A stretch of DNA of 64,000 nt from Streptomyces jumonjinensis (GTDB lineage Bacteria > Actinomycetota > Actinomycetes > Streptomycetales > Streptomycetaceae): assembly GCF_009600885.1 (NCBI RefSeq), contig NZ_VCLA01000192.1, positions 57,547-121,546 on the forward strand. Reading direction: 5' to 3'. The notes under the pieces were generated by a model, which saw nothing but the letters and a program-made list of their open reading frames with translations, ran no database searches and was not told the DNA's origin. Below, one piece after another: positions 1 through 7,099 of the stretch. The position numbers and the translations under genes are program-made. How positions within the stretch are numbered: the stretch's first letter is position 1; each line of letters opens with the position of its first letter.

Positions 1-63
1 GGCGGCGGCGACTGATCCGAGCCAGAGGACGGGTCCGGTCTGTCGGCAGTAGAGCCAGCACAT
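1..63 (-). CDS. Possible 5' end of a small Cys-containing protein (runs off window)
   Basis: An ATG on the minus strand at 63 opens a frame that stays open to the window edge (21 codons, beginning MCWLYCRQTG). It lies 56 bp downstream of the AbaA-like gene on the same strand, so it could be the next gene of that unit. The two early cysteines (residues 2 and 6) suggest a small metal-binding or zinc-ribbon-like protein, but I do not recognise the family with certainty. There is no convincing Shine-Dalgarno sequence. With only 21 codons visible the call is weak. Confidence 0.35.
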   Translation of the reverse strand, partial: MCWLYCRQTGPVLWLGSVAAA

Positions 64-119
64 GCCCGAGACCCAAACCCGGCCGTCGCAGCGATTTCGC
101 GTACCGATCGCGACCTGGC

Positions 120-569
120 TCACGGCGAGGGCCGGCTGTGCGGTTCTGGGCTCTTCGATGTGATGTCCAGTTCGGCCCAGACGCGTTTGCCGGTGATGAG
201 GCGCTCGGCTCCCCAGCGGGAGGTGAGGGCTGCGACCAGGAGGAGTCCCCGCCCGTGCACTTCGCCTTCGCCCGCCGTCGCCGGGGATGACGGGGGAAGC
301 TCCCGTGACGTGTCGGTGACCGTGAGGCGCACCGTGGAGTCCCCCACGCGGCTGAGGGAGACGCCGACCTGTGCTGTCTCGGTGTGGGCCACCGAATTGG
401 TGACGAGCTCCGTCGCGACGAGGGCCAAGTCATCGATTCCGTGGCCGAGTCCCCAGGCGTTGAGGCATGAGGCGATGTCGGCGCGGGCGAGTCGTGGGGC
501 TTGGAGTGTCGAGGGGTACGTCCGGCGGTGGCGCTCGGGGTCCACGGGGGAAGTAGGCATCACGAGCAT
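120..569 (-). CDS. AbaA-like ATP-binding regulatory protein (HATPase_c_2, RsbW-type fold)
   Basis: A 149-residue single-domain GHKL-type ATP-binding protein of the anti-sigma-factor-kinase superfamily. The N box is visible as ELVTNSVAHT (about residues 54-63) and the G2-type glycine motif as GRGLLLVAAL (about 106-115), with the usual small-domain length. In Streptomyces, proteins of this kind next to an XRE/DUF5753 regulator and a DUF397 protein form WhiJ/AbaA-type clusters that affect development and antibiotic production. It may act as a kinase or binding partner of an unseen sigma or anti-anti-sigma factor, but that is inference. The start at 569 overlaps the end of the upstream small gene by 10 bp and has a GAGG about 8 nt upstream; an alternative ATG at 560 would remove three residues. 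It is divergent from the XRE gene across about 570 bp that include the small gene. Confidence 0.85.
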   Translation of the reverse strand: MLVMPTSPVDPERHRRTYPSTLQAPRLARADIASCLNAWGLGHGIDDLALVATELVTNSVAHTETAQVGVSLSRVGDSTVRLTVTDTSRELPPSSPATAGEGEVHGRGLLLVAALTSRWGAERLITGKRVWAELDITSKSPEPHSRPSP

Positions 570-748
570 CGCTTCCGCCTCGTCCCTGCACGGGTGTGCC
601 GTATGGCGTCAGGGGTGCTGAAGAGCTCGACGTACAGCTTGAACGTCTCCGGCGTCCGCCACGCATCGGTGGTGCCGTGCCGGCGGACGAAGTCGCTGCC
701 GGGGCTGTTCGGTGAAGGGCGGGGGGTACTGCTCTGGCTCGTTGTCAT
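560..748 (-). CDS. Small hypothetical protein in the AbaA-like unit
   Basis: A 62-residue basic protein that I do not recognise. Its ATG at 748 is preceded by GAGG at good spacing, and its stop overlaps the start of the AbaA-like gene by 10 bp, which is typical of translational coupling. The middle (about residues 17-45, RRHGTTDAWRTPETFKLYVE) looks like a folded segment, while both ends are Ser/Pro/Arg-rich. There are no membrane segments. Its position as first gene of the unit facing the XRE regulator suggests a role in the same module, but function cannot be assigned. Confidence 0.55.
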   Translation of the reverse strand: MTTSQSSTPRPSPNSPGSDFVRRHGTTDAWRTPETFKLYVELFSTPDAIRHTRAGTRRKRCS

Positions 749-1138
749 GTCGGCCTCGGCGGATGTCGAAGGGGAGTTCCGTCCGCGAGTCGCGCGGAGG
801 CGGGACCAACTGTCGGGCAGGGGGATCCCCGGCGGTCCAATTCAGCAAATACCAAGAGTGGCGCGGGATTTGGGAATGCTGTGCAGCCGAAACCCGCGTA
901 CAGGCAGAATGCACGTATGGGCGGGTGAGTGCAAGCTTGGGGCATAAATAGTCAAGATTGGTATTTGTGTTCGTATGAGGCGGGTACCCGAGTGCCGAGG
1001 GAGCGTACCCGTGAGTCGGACCTCGATACCCAACTAGGCTGATAGCACTCCCGCATTCCGGGCCGCCGCACCCGGGAGGAGGCGTGCTTCACCCGGCCCA
1101 CCGAAGGCTCCACTCGACTGCGAGAGAAGAGGTTTGAG
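749..1138. promoter_or_regulatory. Divergent promoter region with a pair of inverted CAAATACCAA elements
   Basis: This 390-bp gap separates the AbaA-like unit (left) from the XRE regulator gene (right) and is clearly more AT-rich than its surroundings. CAAATACCAA at 846-855 and its exact reverse complement TTGGTATTTG at 958-967 lie about 100 bp apart. The second copy lies in the AT-rich block CATAAATAGTCAAGATTGGTATTTG (longer run abbreviated as 944-967). A GGGTACCC palindrome follows near 984. Two spaced copies of one 10-mer between divergent genes fit operator sites for the adjacent HTH protein, but no binding data support it. Confidence 0.5.
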
Positions 1139-2014
1139 ATGCCGACGATCCCCTTGGTTCCCACCGTCCGTAGGCGACGGCTGGGCGACATGGTCCGGGC
1201 CTTCCGTACTGAGGCCGGCATGAGCGCGGAAGCAGCGGCCAGGGCCATGGGGTGGGACCCGGGCAAGCTGTCGCGCATCGAGCACGCCAAGGCCCAGCTC
1301 CAGCCCAAGGACGTGCCTCTGCTGCTGGCTCGCTACGGCGTCACCGACCTGGCCACTGTCAACGCCCTGGTCGCGCTGGCGAAAGATGCGGGGAAAACCG
1401 GTTGGTGGCAGACGTACAGCGGGGTTGTCGCACCGTCGTACGTGGACCTCATCGCGCTGGAAAGCGACGCGGAGGCAATCCGCGAGTGGTCGCCGCTCCT
1501 GGTGCCCGGGTTGCTCCAGACGGCGGCGTACGCGCGGGAGACCATTGCGGCGCATGCGCTCACACGCACGCCGGAGGAGGTTCACGCCCTCGCCGAGGTT
1601 CGGATTGCGCGGCAGTCGGTCCTGACCACCCGGCCCGGGGCTTCGCCCCTGCGGTACACGGCGATCATCAGCGAGGCTGTACTTCATCAGAGGTTCGCGT
1701 CTCGCCCCGAGACGATGCGAGACCAGACTCGGCGGCTGATCGAGCAGACGGATGTGCCCGGCATCACCATTCAGGTCATGCCGCTCAATGCCACCCCGCA
1801 TCCCGGCGGTGCAGGTGGATTCAGCCTCTTCGAGTTTGCTCACCCCATGCCTGACGTCGTGCAGGTGGAGAACTTGAAGGGCACCACATACGCCGAAGGC
1901 ACTGAAGACATGAGGCTGTTCGATGACGGCTTTGGCCGGATTATTGGAGCGGCCCTGTCAACAGATGACTCTTTGGCGCTGCTTAAGAAAATGGAGAAGA
2001 GGAACCGTTCATGA
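1139..2014 (+). CDS. XRE-family regulator with DUF5753 domain (WhiJ-like)
   Basis: A 291-residue DNA-binding protein. The helix-turn-helix occupies about residues 14-60 (LGDMVRAFRTEAGMSAEAAA, then KLSRIEHAK), followed by a DUF5753 sensor-like domain over about residues 100-285 (LLVPGLLQTAAYAR is the characteristic motif). This is the WhiJ-type architecture, common in Streptomyces as many paralogues, each usually paired with a small DUF397 partner. The ATG at 1139 follows GAGAAGAGG at good distance. The stop overlaps the ATG of the DUF397 gene (ATGA), so the two are translationally coupled. In the WhiJ model the regulator represses developmental genes until the small partner relieves it; that this pair works the same way is inference. 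It probably regulates the divergent upstream unit. Confidence 0.93.
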   Translation: MPTIPLVPTVRRRRLGDMVRAFRTEAGMSAEAAARAMGWDPGKLSRIEHAKAQLQPKDVPLLLARYGVTDLATVNALVALAKDAGKTGWWQTYSGVVAPSYVDLIALESDAEAIREWSPLLVPGLLQTAAYARETIAAHALTRTPEEVHALAEVRIARQSVLTTRPGASPLRYTAIISEAVLHQRFASRPETMRDQTRRLIEQTDVPGITIQVMPLNATPHPGGAGGFSLFEFAHPMPDVVQVENLKGTTYAEGTEDMRLFDDGFGRIIGAALSTDDSLALLKKMEKRNRS

Positions 2015-2241
2015 GTCAAGTAAGGCCAGCGCTCCGCGCAGCAGACCTTCCCGGTGCATCGTGGCGTAAGGCCAGTTTCAGCGCGGGCGAGGGAAATTGT
2101 GTCGAGGTGGCGGACTGTACAGAATTTGCCTCCCGGGGGATTGCCATCCGAGACTCAAAGGATTCCGAGGGGCCGGTTCTGCTGTTCCAGCGCGCGACGT
2201 TTTCGGCGTTCGTCAGTGGGATTGATGTCGTCGATCAATGA
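2011..2241 (+). CDS. DUF397-domain protein, partner of the XRE regulator
   Basis: A 76-residue protein made almost entirely of a DUF397 domain. It has the family hallmarks WRKASFS (about residues 18-24), GNCVEVA (about 28-34) and IAIRDSKD (about 44-51). DUF397 proteins accompany XRE/DUF5753 regulators in Streptomyces (WhiJ-associated, BldB-like families) and are thought to modulate the regulator's DNA binding. The start overlaps the stop of the regulator gene by 4 bp. A strong hairpin follows 36 bp after the stop, so the two-gene unit ends here. Confidence 0.93.
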   Translation: MSQVRPALRAADLPGASWRKASFSAGEGNCVEVADCTEFASRGIAIRDSKDSEGPVLLFQRATFSAFVSGIDVVDQ

Positions 2242-2269
2242 TTGACGCACCCCGAGCTCAGGCATGAAT

Positions 2270-2992
2270 TCATGAGGCAGAGCCCCTGTCGCCAGAGTGT
2301 GGCAGGGGCTCTGCTTTCAGCGTCTCCCTCATGATGTCCTCGATCGGGACGCCGGGAGAGGGGTTCGCCATGCGCTCGTCGATGATCCGGTTGATCTCGC
2401 GCTCTTCCCATCCCTGGTACTCGCACGGCGCGAGCTTGTCGAGGTCGAGACTGATCTCGAACGGCAGAGACAGCTTGAGCGTGTGGCGGAGGATTCCCGC
2501 CGGTGCGTACGCGCCGGTCGGCTCGTCGAGCTCGTAGACATGGACGACCGGTGCGCCGTCCTCATCCTCGATGCACCAGTAGTGCGGGATGCCGGCCTCG
2601 GCGTACTTGCGGAGCTTGACGGTCCGGTCGCGGTGCGCGGACTCCGGCGAGACCACCTCGATGACGAGCCGTACGTCTTCCGGGGCGAACCAGGTGCAGT
2701 CCGGGTCGTACGGGGCCGTGGTCACCACGAGGTCCGGCTCGGGGCGGTTGCGGGAGTCGAGGCGGATGGTCATTTCCCGACCGACCTTGAATCCCTCCGG
2801 GGCCTGCGCCCGGAGAGCGATCGTGAGGTCGGTGACCATCTCTCCGTGCCACGACTGCTGGGGCGACCACCGGAATACGAGGGCTCCGTGGATCAGCTCG
2901 GTGTGACGCGGCGCTTCCGGGAGGCGGTCCAGGTCCTCCGCGAACCAGCCTTCCGCGCGCGGCGGGCGCATCCAGTCGGGCAGTGCGGTCAT
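2270..2992 (-). CDS. Uma2-family (DUF820) PD-(D/E)XK-like protein
   Basis: A 240-residue protein of the Uma2 family, whose fold is that of restriction-type PD-(D/E)XK nucleases; the biological role is unknown. Visible landmarks are EPDLVV (the PD-like strand), LVIEVVSPES (the E strand) and KLRKYAEAGIPHYW, which carries the family lysine region and its typical YW ending. The start at 2992 (MTALPDWMR) was chosen because the frame upstream is low-complexity and lacks family features. The last codons overlap a strong hairpin that probably terminates the convergent DUF397 gene. A DUF4326 gene on the same strand lies about 150 bp upstream. Uma2 genes are multicopy and patchy in Streptomyces, in keeping with an accessory region. 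Confidence 0.88.
   Translation of the reverse strand: MTALPDWMRPPRAEGWFAEDLDRLPEAPRHTELIHGALVFRWSPQQSWHGEMVTDLTIALRAQAPEGFKVGREMTIRLDSRNRPEPDLVVTTAPYDPDCTWFAPEDVRLVIEVVSPESAHRDRTVKLRKYAEAGIPHYWCIEDEDGAPVVHVYELDEPTGAYAPAGILRHTLKLSLPFEISLDLDKLAPCEYQGWEEREINRIIDERMANPSPGVPIEDIMRETLKAEPLPHSGDRGSAS
2277..2314 (+). terminator. Hairpin terminator of the XRE/DUF397 unit, inside the Uma2 3' coding end
   Basis: The arms 2278-2288 (CAGAGCCCCTG) and 2303-2313 (CAGGGGCTCTG) are perfectly complementary. They extend outward by one pair and inward with one mismatch, around a loop of about 12-14 nt. It lies 36 bp after the DUF397 stop. It also lies within the last codons of the convergent Uma2 gene, whose stop is at 2270, so it may act in both directions. 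Confidence 0.75.
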
Positions 2993-3144
2993 GGCTTCAC
3001 GGTAGCGGCCCGCGGGTCGGGACGAAGAGCTTTCGCATCCGGACATGGGCACCTCCTCGGGCCAGTCGTGCGGCACGGATGGTGCGGGGGAGGGGCGTCC
3101 ACCCTCGCCGAAGAGGAGGCCGTCGCGGCATCCGTGCCCGCCGG

Positions 3145-3465
3145 TCAAGCCGCGCCCGCGCCCTTGTCCGTCAGGTCGGCGATCACCTCGGCGTGGCATC
3201 TCTCCGGGACGCACCAGCAGCCCAGCCGGTGGCCGCGCAGGGCGGGCAGCAGGGCGAGGAGGTCGGGGCGGGAGAGGAGATGGGTGCGGTACTTCTCCAG
3301 GATCTCCTCGCGGGTGCCGTCGGGGCCGGGGCGGTACGGGCTCGCCAGCGGGGAGCCGTCGAGGTGCCAGCCGCCCCGGTGCATGGGGCGGCCCACGTAG
3401 ACGACATCCGCGTACGCCGGGTCGTCGCGGTGGCCCTTCAGGTTGACGACCGTCGTCCTCTCCAT
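3145..3465 (-). CDS. DUF4326-domain protein
   Basis: A 106-residue protein made of a DUF4326 domain. The first strand (TTVVNLKGH) is followed by a YVGRPMHRGGW motif, a DGTREEILEKYR helix, and the C-terminal Cys/His cluster GCWCVPERCHAEV (about residues 84-96), which could bind metal. The function is unknown; members are often found in phages and other mobile or defence-rich contexts. The start MERTT at 3465 was chosen over a longer frame because TGGAGG lies 8 nt upstream and the upstream codons are Pro/Arg-rich filler. The Uma2 gene follows on the same strand about 150 bp downstream, with no overlap. Confidence 0.82.
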   Translation of the reverse strand: MERTTVVNLKGHRDDPAYADVVYVGRPMHRGGWHLDGSPLASPYRPGPDGTREEILEKYRTHLLSRPDLLALLPALRGHRLGCWCVPERCHAEVIADLTDKGAGAA

Positions 3466-3713
3466 GGTGTGGATCCTCCAGGCTCCCGCCCGGAGCCGCC
3501 AGCCGGGGGCCTCCGGTTTCGGCGGTGTGGCGTCCTTTGCGGCGGTGTAGCGGCCATGTGGCGTATGTGGCACGCGCGTTACGGCGCTGCCCGCTCCCTT
3601 GTGGGATCTCTATGGATCGGACAATCTTTCGCTCAGTAGACAAGTCATGGACATGGCGGCTCCCGCTGCCATTAATTGTCATGCACTTGACATATCTGCC
3701 TCAGGAGGCCCCC

Positions 3714-5288
3714 ATGCCACGTACCTCCCGCCGAAGAGTGACCACGATCGGCGCGAGCGCCGCCGCCGCGCTCGCGCTCGGTATGGTCTCCGTCCTGCCG
3801 GCCACCGCCACCGCGGCGGACCGGACCGCGGAAGGCGTCATCGAGAACGCGGGCGAGCCCGGCACCGTCGAGGGCAGTTACATCGTCACGCTCCATGAGT
3901 CCGCCCCCGACGCCCGTTCCCGGGCGGGCAAGGCCCTCGCCGCCGAGTACGGCGTGAAAATCCGCCGTACCTACACCGCCGCCCTCAACGGTTACTCCGT
4001 CCGGGCCTCCGAGGCGCAGGCGAAGAAGTTCGCCGCCGACCCCGCCGTCGCCTCCGTCGTCCAGAACCGCGTCTTCACGACCACGGCCACCCAGGCCAAC
4101 CCGCCGTCCTGGGGCCTGGACCGGATCGATCAGCGCGCCCTCCCGGCAGACAACAGCTACACCTACCCCGACTCCGCCGGCGAGGGGGTGACCGCGTACA
4201 TCATCGACACCGGTGTACGGATCTCCCACGGCGACTTCGGCGGCCGGGCGTTCAACGGCTATGACGCCGTCGACAACGACAACGTCGCCCAGGACGGCAA
4301 CGGCCACGGCACCCATGTCGCGGGCACGGTCGCCGGTTCGGCGTACGGCGTGGCCAAGAAGGCCAGGATCGTCGGCGTACGCGTACTGAACGACGCCGGT
4401 TCCGGCACCACCGAGCAGGTCGTCGCGGGCATCGACTGGGTGACGCAGAACGCCGTCAAGCCCGCCGTCGCCAATCTGAGCCTGGGCGGCGGAGCGGACA
4501 CCGTCCTCGACACCGCCGTACGCAACTCCATAGCCTCCGGCGTCACCTACGCCATCGCCGCGGGTAACTCCAACGCGAACGCCTCCAACTACTCCCCGGC
4601 CCGAGTCGGCGAGGCCATCACGGTCGGCTCGACGACCAGCACCGACGCCCGCTCCAGCTTCTCCAACTTCGGCGCGGTCCTCGACGTCTTCGCACCGGGG
4701 TCCTCCATCACCTCGGCCTGGAACACCAACGACTCGGCGACCAACACCATCTCCGGCACCTCCATGGCCGCCCCGCATGTCGCGGGCGCCGCGGCCCTGC
4801 ATCTCGCGGCCAACCAGGGCGACTCCCCGGCGCAGGTCGCCACCGCGCTGACCTCGGCGGCCACGAACGGTGTGGTGACCTCGCCCGGCACGGGCTCGCC
4901 CAACCGTCTGCTGTACGTCGGCGGCGGCACCACCAACCCGCCGGGCAAGCGGTTCGAGAACACCGCGGACTACGCCATCGCCGACAACACCACCGTCGAA
5001 TCCCCGATCACCGTCAGCGGCGTCGGCGGGAACGCGCCCGCCGCGCTGAGCGTGCCGGTCGACATCAAGCACACCTACATCGGTGATCTGCGCGTCGACC
5101 TCGTGGCCCCCGACGGGACCGTGTACAACCTCAAGGCGTACGGGGCGGGCGGCAGCGCGGACAACATCAACACCACCTACACGGTGAACGCGTCGTCCGA
5201 GGCCGCGGACGGGGTCTGGAAGCTGCGCGTCGGCGACAACGCGGCGCAGGACACCGGCCGGATCGACTCCTGGGCTCTCCAGTTCTGA
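3714..5288 (+). CDS. Secreted subtilisin-like serine protease (S8) with C-terminal P domain
   Basis: A 524-residue preproprotease. A signal peptide (residues 1 to about 35, ending ATATAA) precedes an I9 inhibitor propeptide (about 53-122, SYIVTLHES to VVQNRVF). The S8 catalytic domain has D165 (DTG), H198 (GHGTH), oxyanion N285 (AAGN) and S350 (GTSMAAPH), so the triad is intact. A proprotein-convertase P domain (about 418-524) ends WALQF. It probably degrades extracellular protein after self-cleavage of the propeptide. The ATG at 3714 has AGGAGG at 3703-3708, which fixes the start. Just upstream lies a short inverted repeat (TGTCA at 3677-3681, TGACA at 3688-3692) that might be regulatory. 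The gene is monocistronic, with a repeat block and a hairpin behind it. Confidence 0.95.
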   Translation: MPRTSRRRVTTIGASAAAALALGMVSVLPATATAADRTAEGVIENAGEPGTVEGSYIVTLHESAPDARSRAGKALAAEYGVKIRRTYTAALNGYSVRASEAQAKKFAADPAVASVVQNRVFTTTATQANPPSWGLDRIDQRALPADNSYTYPDSAGEGVTAYIIDTGVRISHGDFGGRAFNGYDAVDNDNVAQDGNGHGTHVAGTVAGSAYGVAKKARIVGVRVLNDAGSGTTEQVVAGIDWVTQNAVKPAVANLSLGGGADTVLDTAVRNSIASGVTYAIAAGNSNANASNYSPARVGEAITVGSTTSTDARSSFSNFGAVLDVFAPGSSITSAWNTNDSATNTISGTSMAAPHVAGAAALHLAANQGDSPAQVATALTSAATNGVVTSPGTGSPNRLLYVGGGTTNPPGKRFENTADYAIADNTTVESPITVSGVGGNAPAALSVPVDIKHTYIGDLRVDLVAPDGTVYNLKAYGAGGSADNINTTYTVNASSEAADGVWKLRVGDNAAQDTGRIDSWALQF

Positions 5289-5319
5289 GCGTCCGGGACA
5301 ACAGCCGCCGGTCCGACGC

Positions 5320-5375
5320 GCTGAAGGCTTCGTGCTGAAGGCTTCGTGCTGAAGGTTCCGCGCTGAAGGCTCCGC
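5320..5375. repeat. Four tandem 14-bp repeats after the protease gene
   Basis: Four head-to-tail 14-bp units (GCTGAAGGCTTCGT and close variants) begin 32 bp after the protease stop. The first two copies are identical and the last two differ at two or three positions. The period is not a codon multiple and the array is non-coding. Confidence 0.85.
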
Positions 5376-5405
5376 GTCGGCGGTGAGCGAAGAATCCGGG
5401 GGAGG

Positions 5406-5436
5406 AGGGGCGGTCGCCACCATGGCGACCGCCCCT
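5406..5436 (+). terminator. Hairpin downstream of the subtilisin gene
   Basis: A perfect 14-bp inverted repeat (5406-5419 with 5423-5436, arm AGGGGCGGTCGCCA) has a 3-nt loop and is followed by TTCC. It probably ends transcription of the protease gene, 118 bp after its stop. Confidence 0.75.
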
Positions 5437-5585
5437 TCCGGCTGGCCGCCCTCCGCGAAGGGGCCGATGGGGCCCGGCAGATCAGGCCCGGCCATCGGTT
5501 TATACGATTCCTCCCTGTGCCGCCCCGGCGCGGCTCCCCGCGCCGGCCCCCGACGCCCTTCCGTACTCCTAGGAGCAACCCACCC

Positions 5586-6836
5586 GTGGACCCATCGCAG
5601 CCGGGCGGACAGCAGCCCCCCGACCAGCCCCAGCAGCAGGGCGGGCCGCAGCCGCAGCCGCACCCGGCGCCGGCGGCACCGCCGCCGTACCCGGGGCCGC
5701 ATCCGCACCCGGCGGCACCGCATCCGGCGGCACCGCATCAGCATCCGCATCCGGCGTACCAGCCCCATCACCAGTTCCCGGGATACCCCGTACCGCCGCC
5801 GCCCCCTCCGGCCCCCTCGGTGAACGGGCTCGCCATCGCCTCCCTGGTGACCGGCATCGTCTGCTGTCTGCCGCCGCTCGGACTGGTTTTCGGAACGATC
5901 GCGATCAGGCAGATCAGAAAGAAGGGCCAGCGCGGCCTGGGCATGGCGTTCACGGGGACGATCCTCTCCGCCGTCAGCACCGTGCTGGTCGTCATCATGT
6001 TCGCCACCGGCGCGGCGGGCTCGCTCTGGGACGGCTTCGAGAAGGGCATGGACGAGGCGTCCCGTAACCGCAGCGCCATGGATCTGCGCAAGGGCGACTG
6101 CCTCGACCTCCCCGGCGGCGGCGGTTTGGAGGACGCGGAGGTCCTGACCGTGCAGACGGTGGACTGCGCCGAGCGGCACGACGCCGAGATCACGGGCATC
6201 TTCCAGATCACCGGTTTCGAGGAGTACCCCGGCGAGAGCCGGGTCGAGGCCCTGGCCGAAGAGCGCTGCGAGAAGATCAACCGGAAGTACGCCCTCGACC
6301 CCTGGGACATTCCGGCGGAGGCGGAGCTGTACTACTACGTGCCCCTGCGGGAGAGCTGGGCGTTCGGCGACCGGGAGGTCGTCTGCACCCTCGCCGTCTC
6401 GGACAAGGATGGGCTCACCGGGTCTCTCCGCACGGACGTCGCGGCGCTCGACCGGCACCAGACGGCCTATCTGACCGCTGAGTCCCAGGCCGACTCGGCC
6501 TCCAACGACGTACCCGTCGAGGAGTACTCCGACGACAGGGCCGCCTACCGGGCCTGGGCACGGGAGGCGTCCGCCGTGTTCGCGGCGCAGGCGCGTGCCC
6601 TGCGGGACCACGACTGGCCGGCGAAGGCCGAGAAGACGATGGCCAAGCGGGCGAAGGAGTTCGACGCGGTCGCTCTCGACTGGGACAAGGCGGCGGACGC
6701 CAAGGGCGAGGACGCCTTCTGGACTCATGTCGCAGCCGCCGACGGCCCGCTGGAGAACGACGGCACGGAGGTCGAGGTGCGCAAGGCGCTGGGGCTGCGG
6801 TCGACGCCTCCGCCGGAGGGTGACAGCCAGGTCTGA
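5586..6836 (+). CDS. DUF4190 / septum-formation-domain membrane protein
   Basis: A 416-residue protein with three parts. The N-terminal part (about residues 1-78) is Pro/Gln/His-rich and unstructured. A DUF4190 segment follows with two membrane helices (about 80-104, ASLVTGIVCCLPPLGLVFGT, and about 122-145). An extracytoplasmic Septum_form-type domain starts at KGDCLDL, with conserved cysteines (GDC, TVDC, ERC, VVC). The last 100 residues are charged and helical. The GTG at 5586 was chosen because AGGAGC lies 9 nt upstream; the upstream extension is arginine/proline filler. Such proteins are common in Streptomyces and the function is unproven. Its promoter region is the stretch around 5490-5580. 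Confidence 0.82.
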   Translation: MDPSQPGGQQPPDQPQQQGGPQPQPHPAPAAPPPYPGPHPHPAAPHPAAPHQHPHPAYQPHHQFPGYPVPPPPPPAPSVNGLAIASLVTGIVCCLPPLGLVFGTIAIRQIRKKGQRGLGMAFTGTILSAVSTVLVVIMFATGAAGSLWDGFEKGMDEASRNRSAMDLRKGDCLDLPGGGGLEDAEVLTVQTVDCAERHDAEITGIFQITGFEEYPGESRVEALAEERCEKINRKYALDPWDIPAEAELYYYVPLRESWAFGDREVVCTLAVSDKDGLTGSLRTDVAALDRHQTAYLTAESQADSASNDVPVEEYSDDRAAYRAWAREASAVFAAQARALRDHDWPAKAEKTMAKRAKEFDAVALDWDKAADAKGEDAFWTHVAAADGPLENDGTEVEVRKALGLRSTPPPEGDSQV

Positions 6837-6966
6837 CCTGCCGGTACGGAGGGGAAGAGGCCGGCGCCCCGCGGCCGGGTCTGACCCGCCGCCCGTACGG
6901 AACGGAAACGGAAGAGGCCGGTGCCCGGGGCCACCGACAGCCCACAGAGCACCGGCCTCGCTCCGG

Positions 6967-7052
6967 TCGCGTCCCGGTCCCCGCCAGGAACGCGTTCGCG
7001 TCCGAGCCTCCGCCAGGAACGCGGTCGCGTCCCGGCCTCAGCCCGGAACGCG
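6967..7052. repeat. Three tandem 29-bp repeats between convergent genes
   Basis: Three copies of a 29-bp unit beginning TCGCGTCC and ending GGAACGCG lie at 6967-6995, 6996-7024 and 7025-7052. Copies 1 and 2 share CCGCCAGGAACGCG; copy 3 is more diverged. They are non-coding and sit between the DUF4190-type gene and the convergent chitinase gene. Confidence 0.8.
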
Positions 7053-7056
7053 CGAT

Positions 7057-7093
7057 CCGCCGCCGTACGCACCCGAACCGCGTACGGCGGCGG
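7057..7093. terminator. Bidirectional hairpin between the DUF4190 gene and the chitinase gene
   Basis: A perfect 14-bp stem (7057-7070 with 7080-7093, arm CCGCCGCCGTACGC) with a 9-nt loop lies 6 bp beyond the chitinase stop codon. A weaker 11-bp stem (6914-6924 with 6949-6959) lies nearer the other gene. The position between convergent genes fits two-way termination. Confidence 0.75.
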
Positions 7094-7099
7094 AGACGG

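Noticed and set aside
3466..3573. Longer DUF4326 protein starting at 3573
   Set aside because: The extra residues are Pro/Arg-rich without conservation, and the TGGAGG site sits at the right distance for the start at 3465.
3672..6728. A 1018-codon minus-strand frame opposite the subtilisin and DUF4190 genes
   Set aside because: The opposite strand encodes a complete S8 protease with signal peptide and triad; the minus frame is low-complexity and has no ribosome-binding site at its start.
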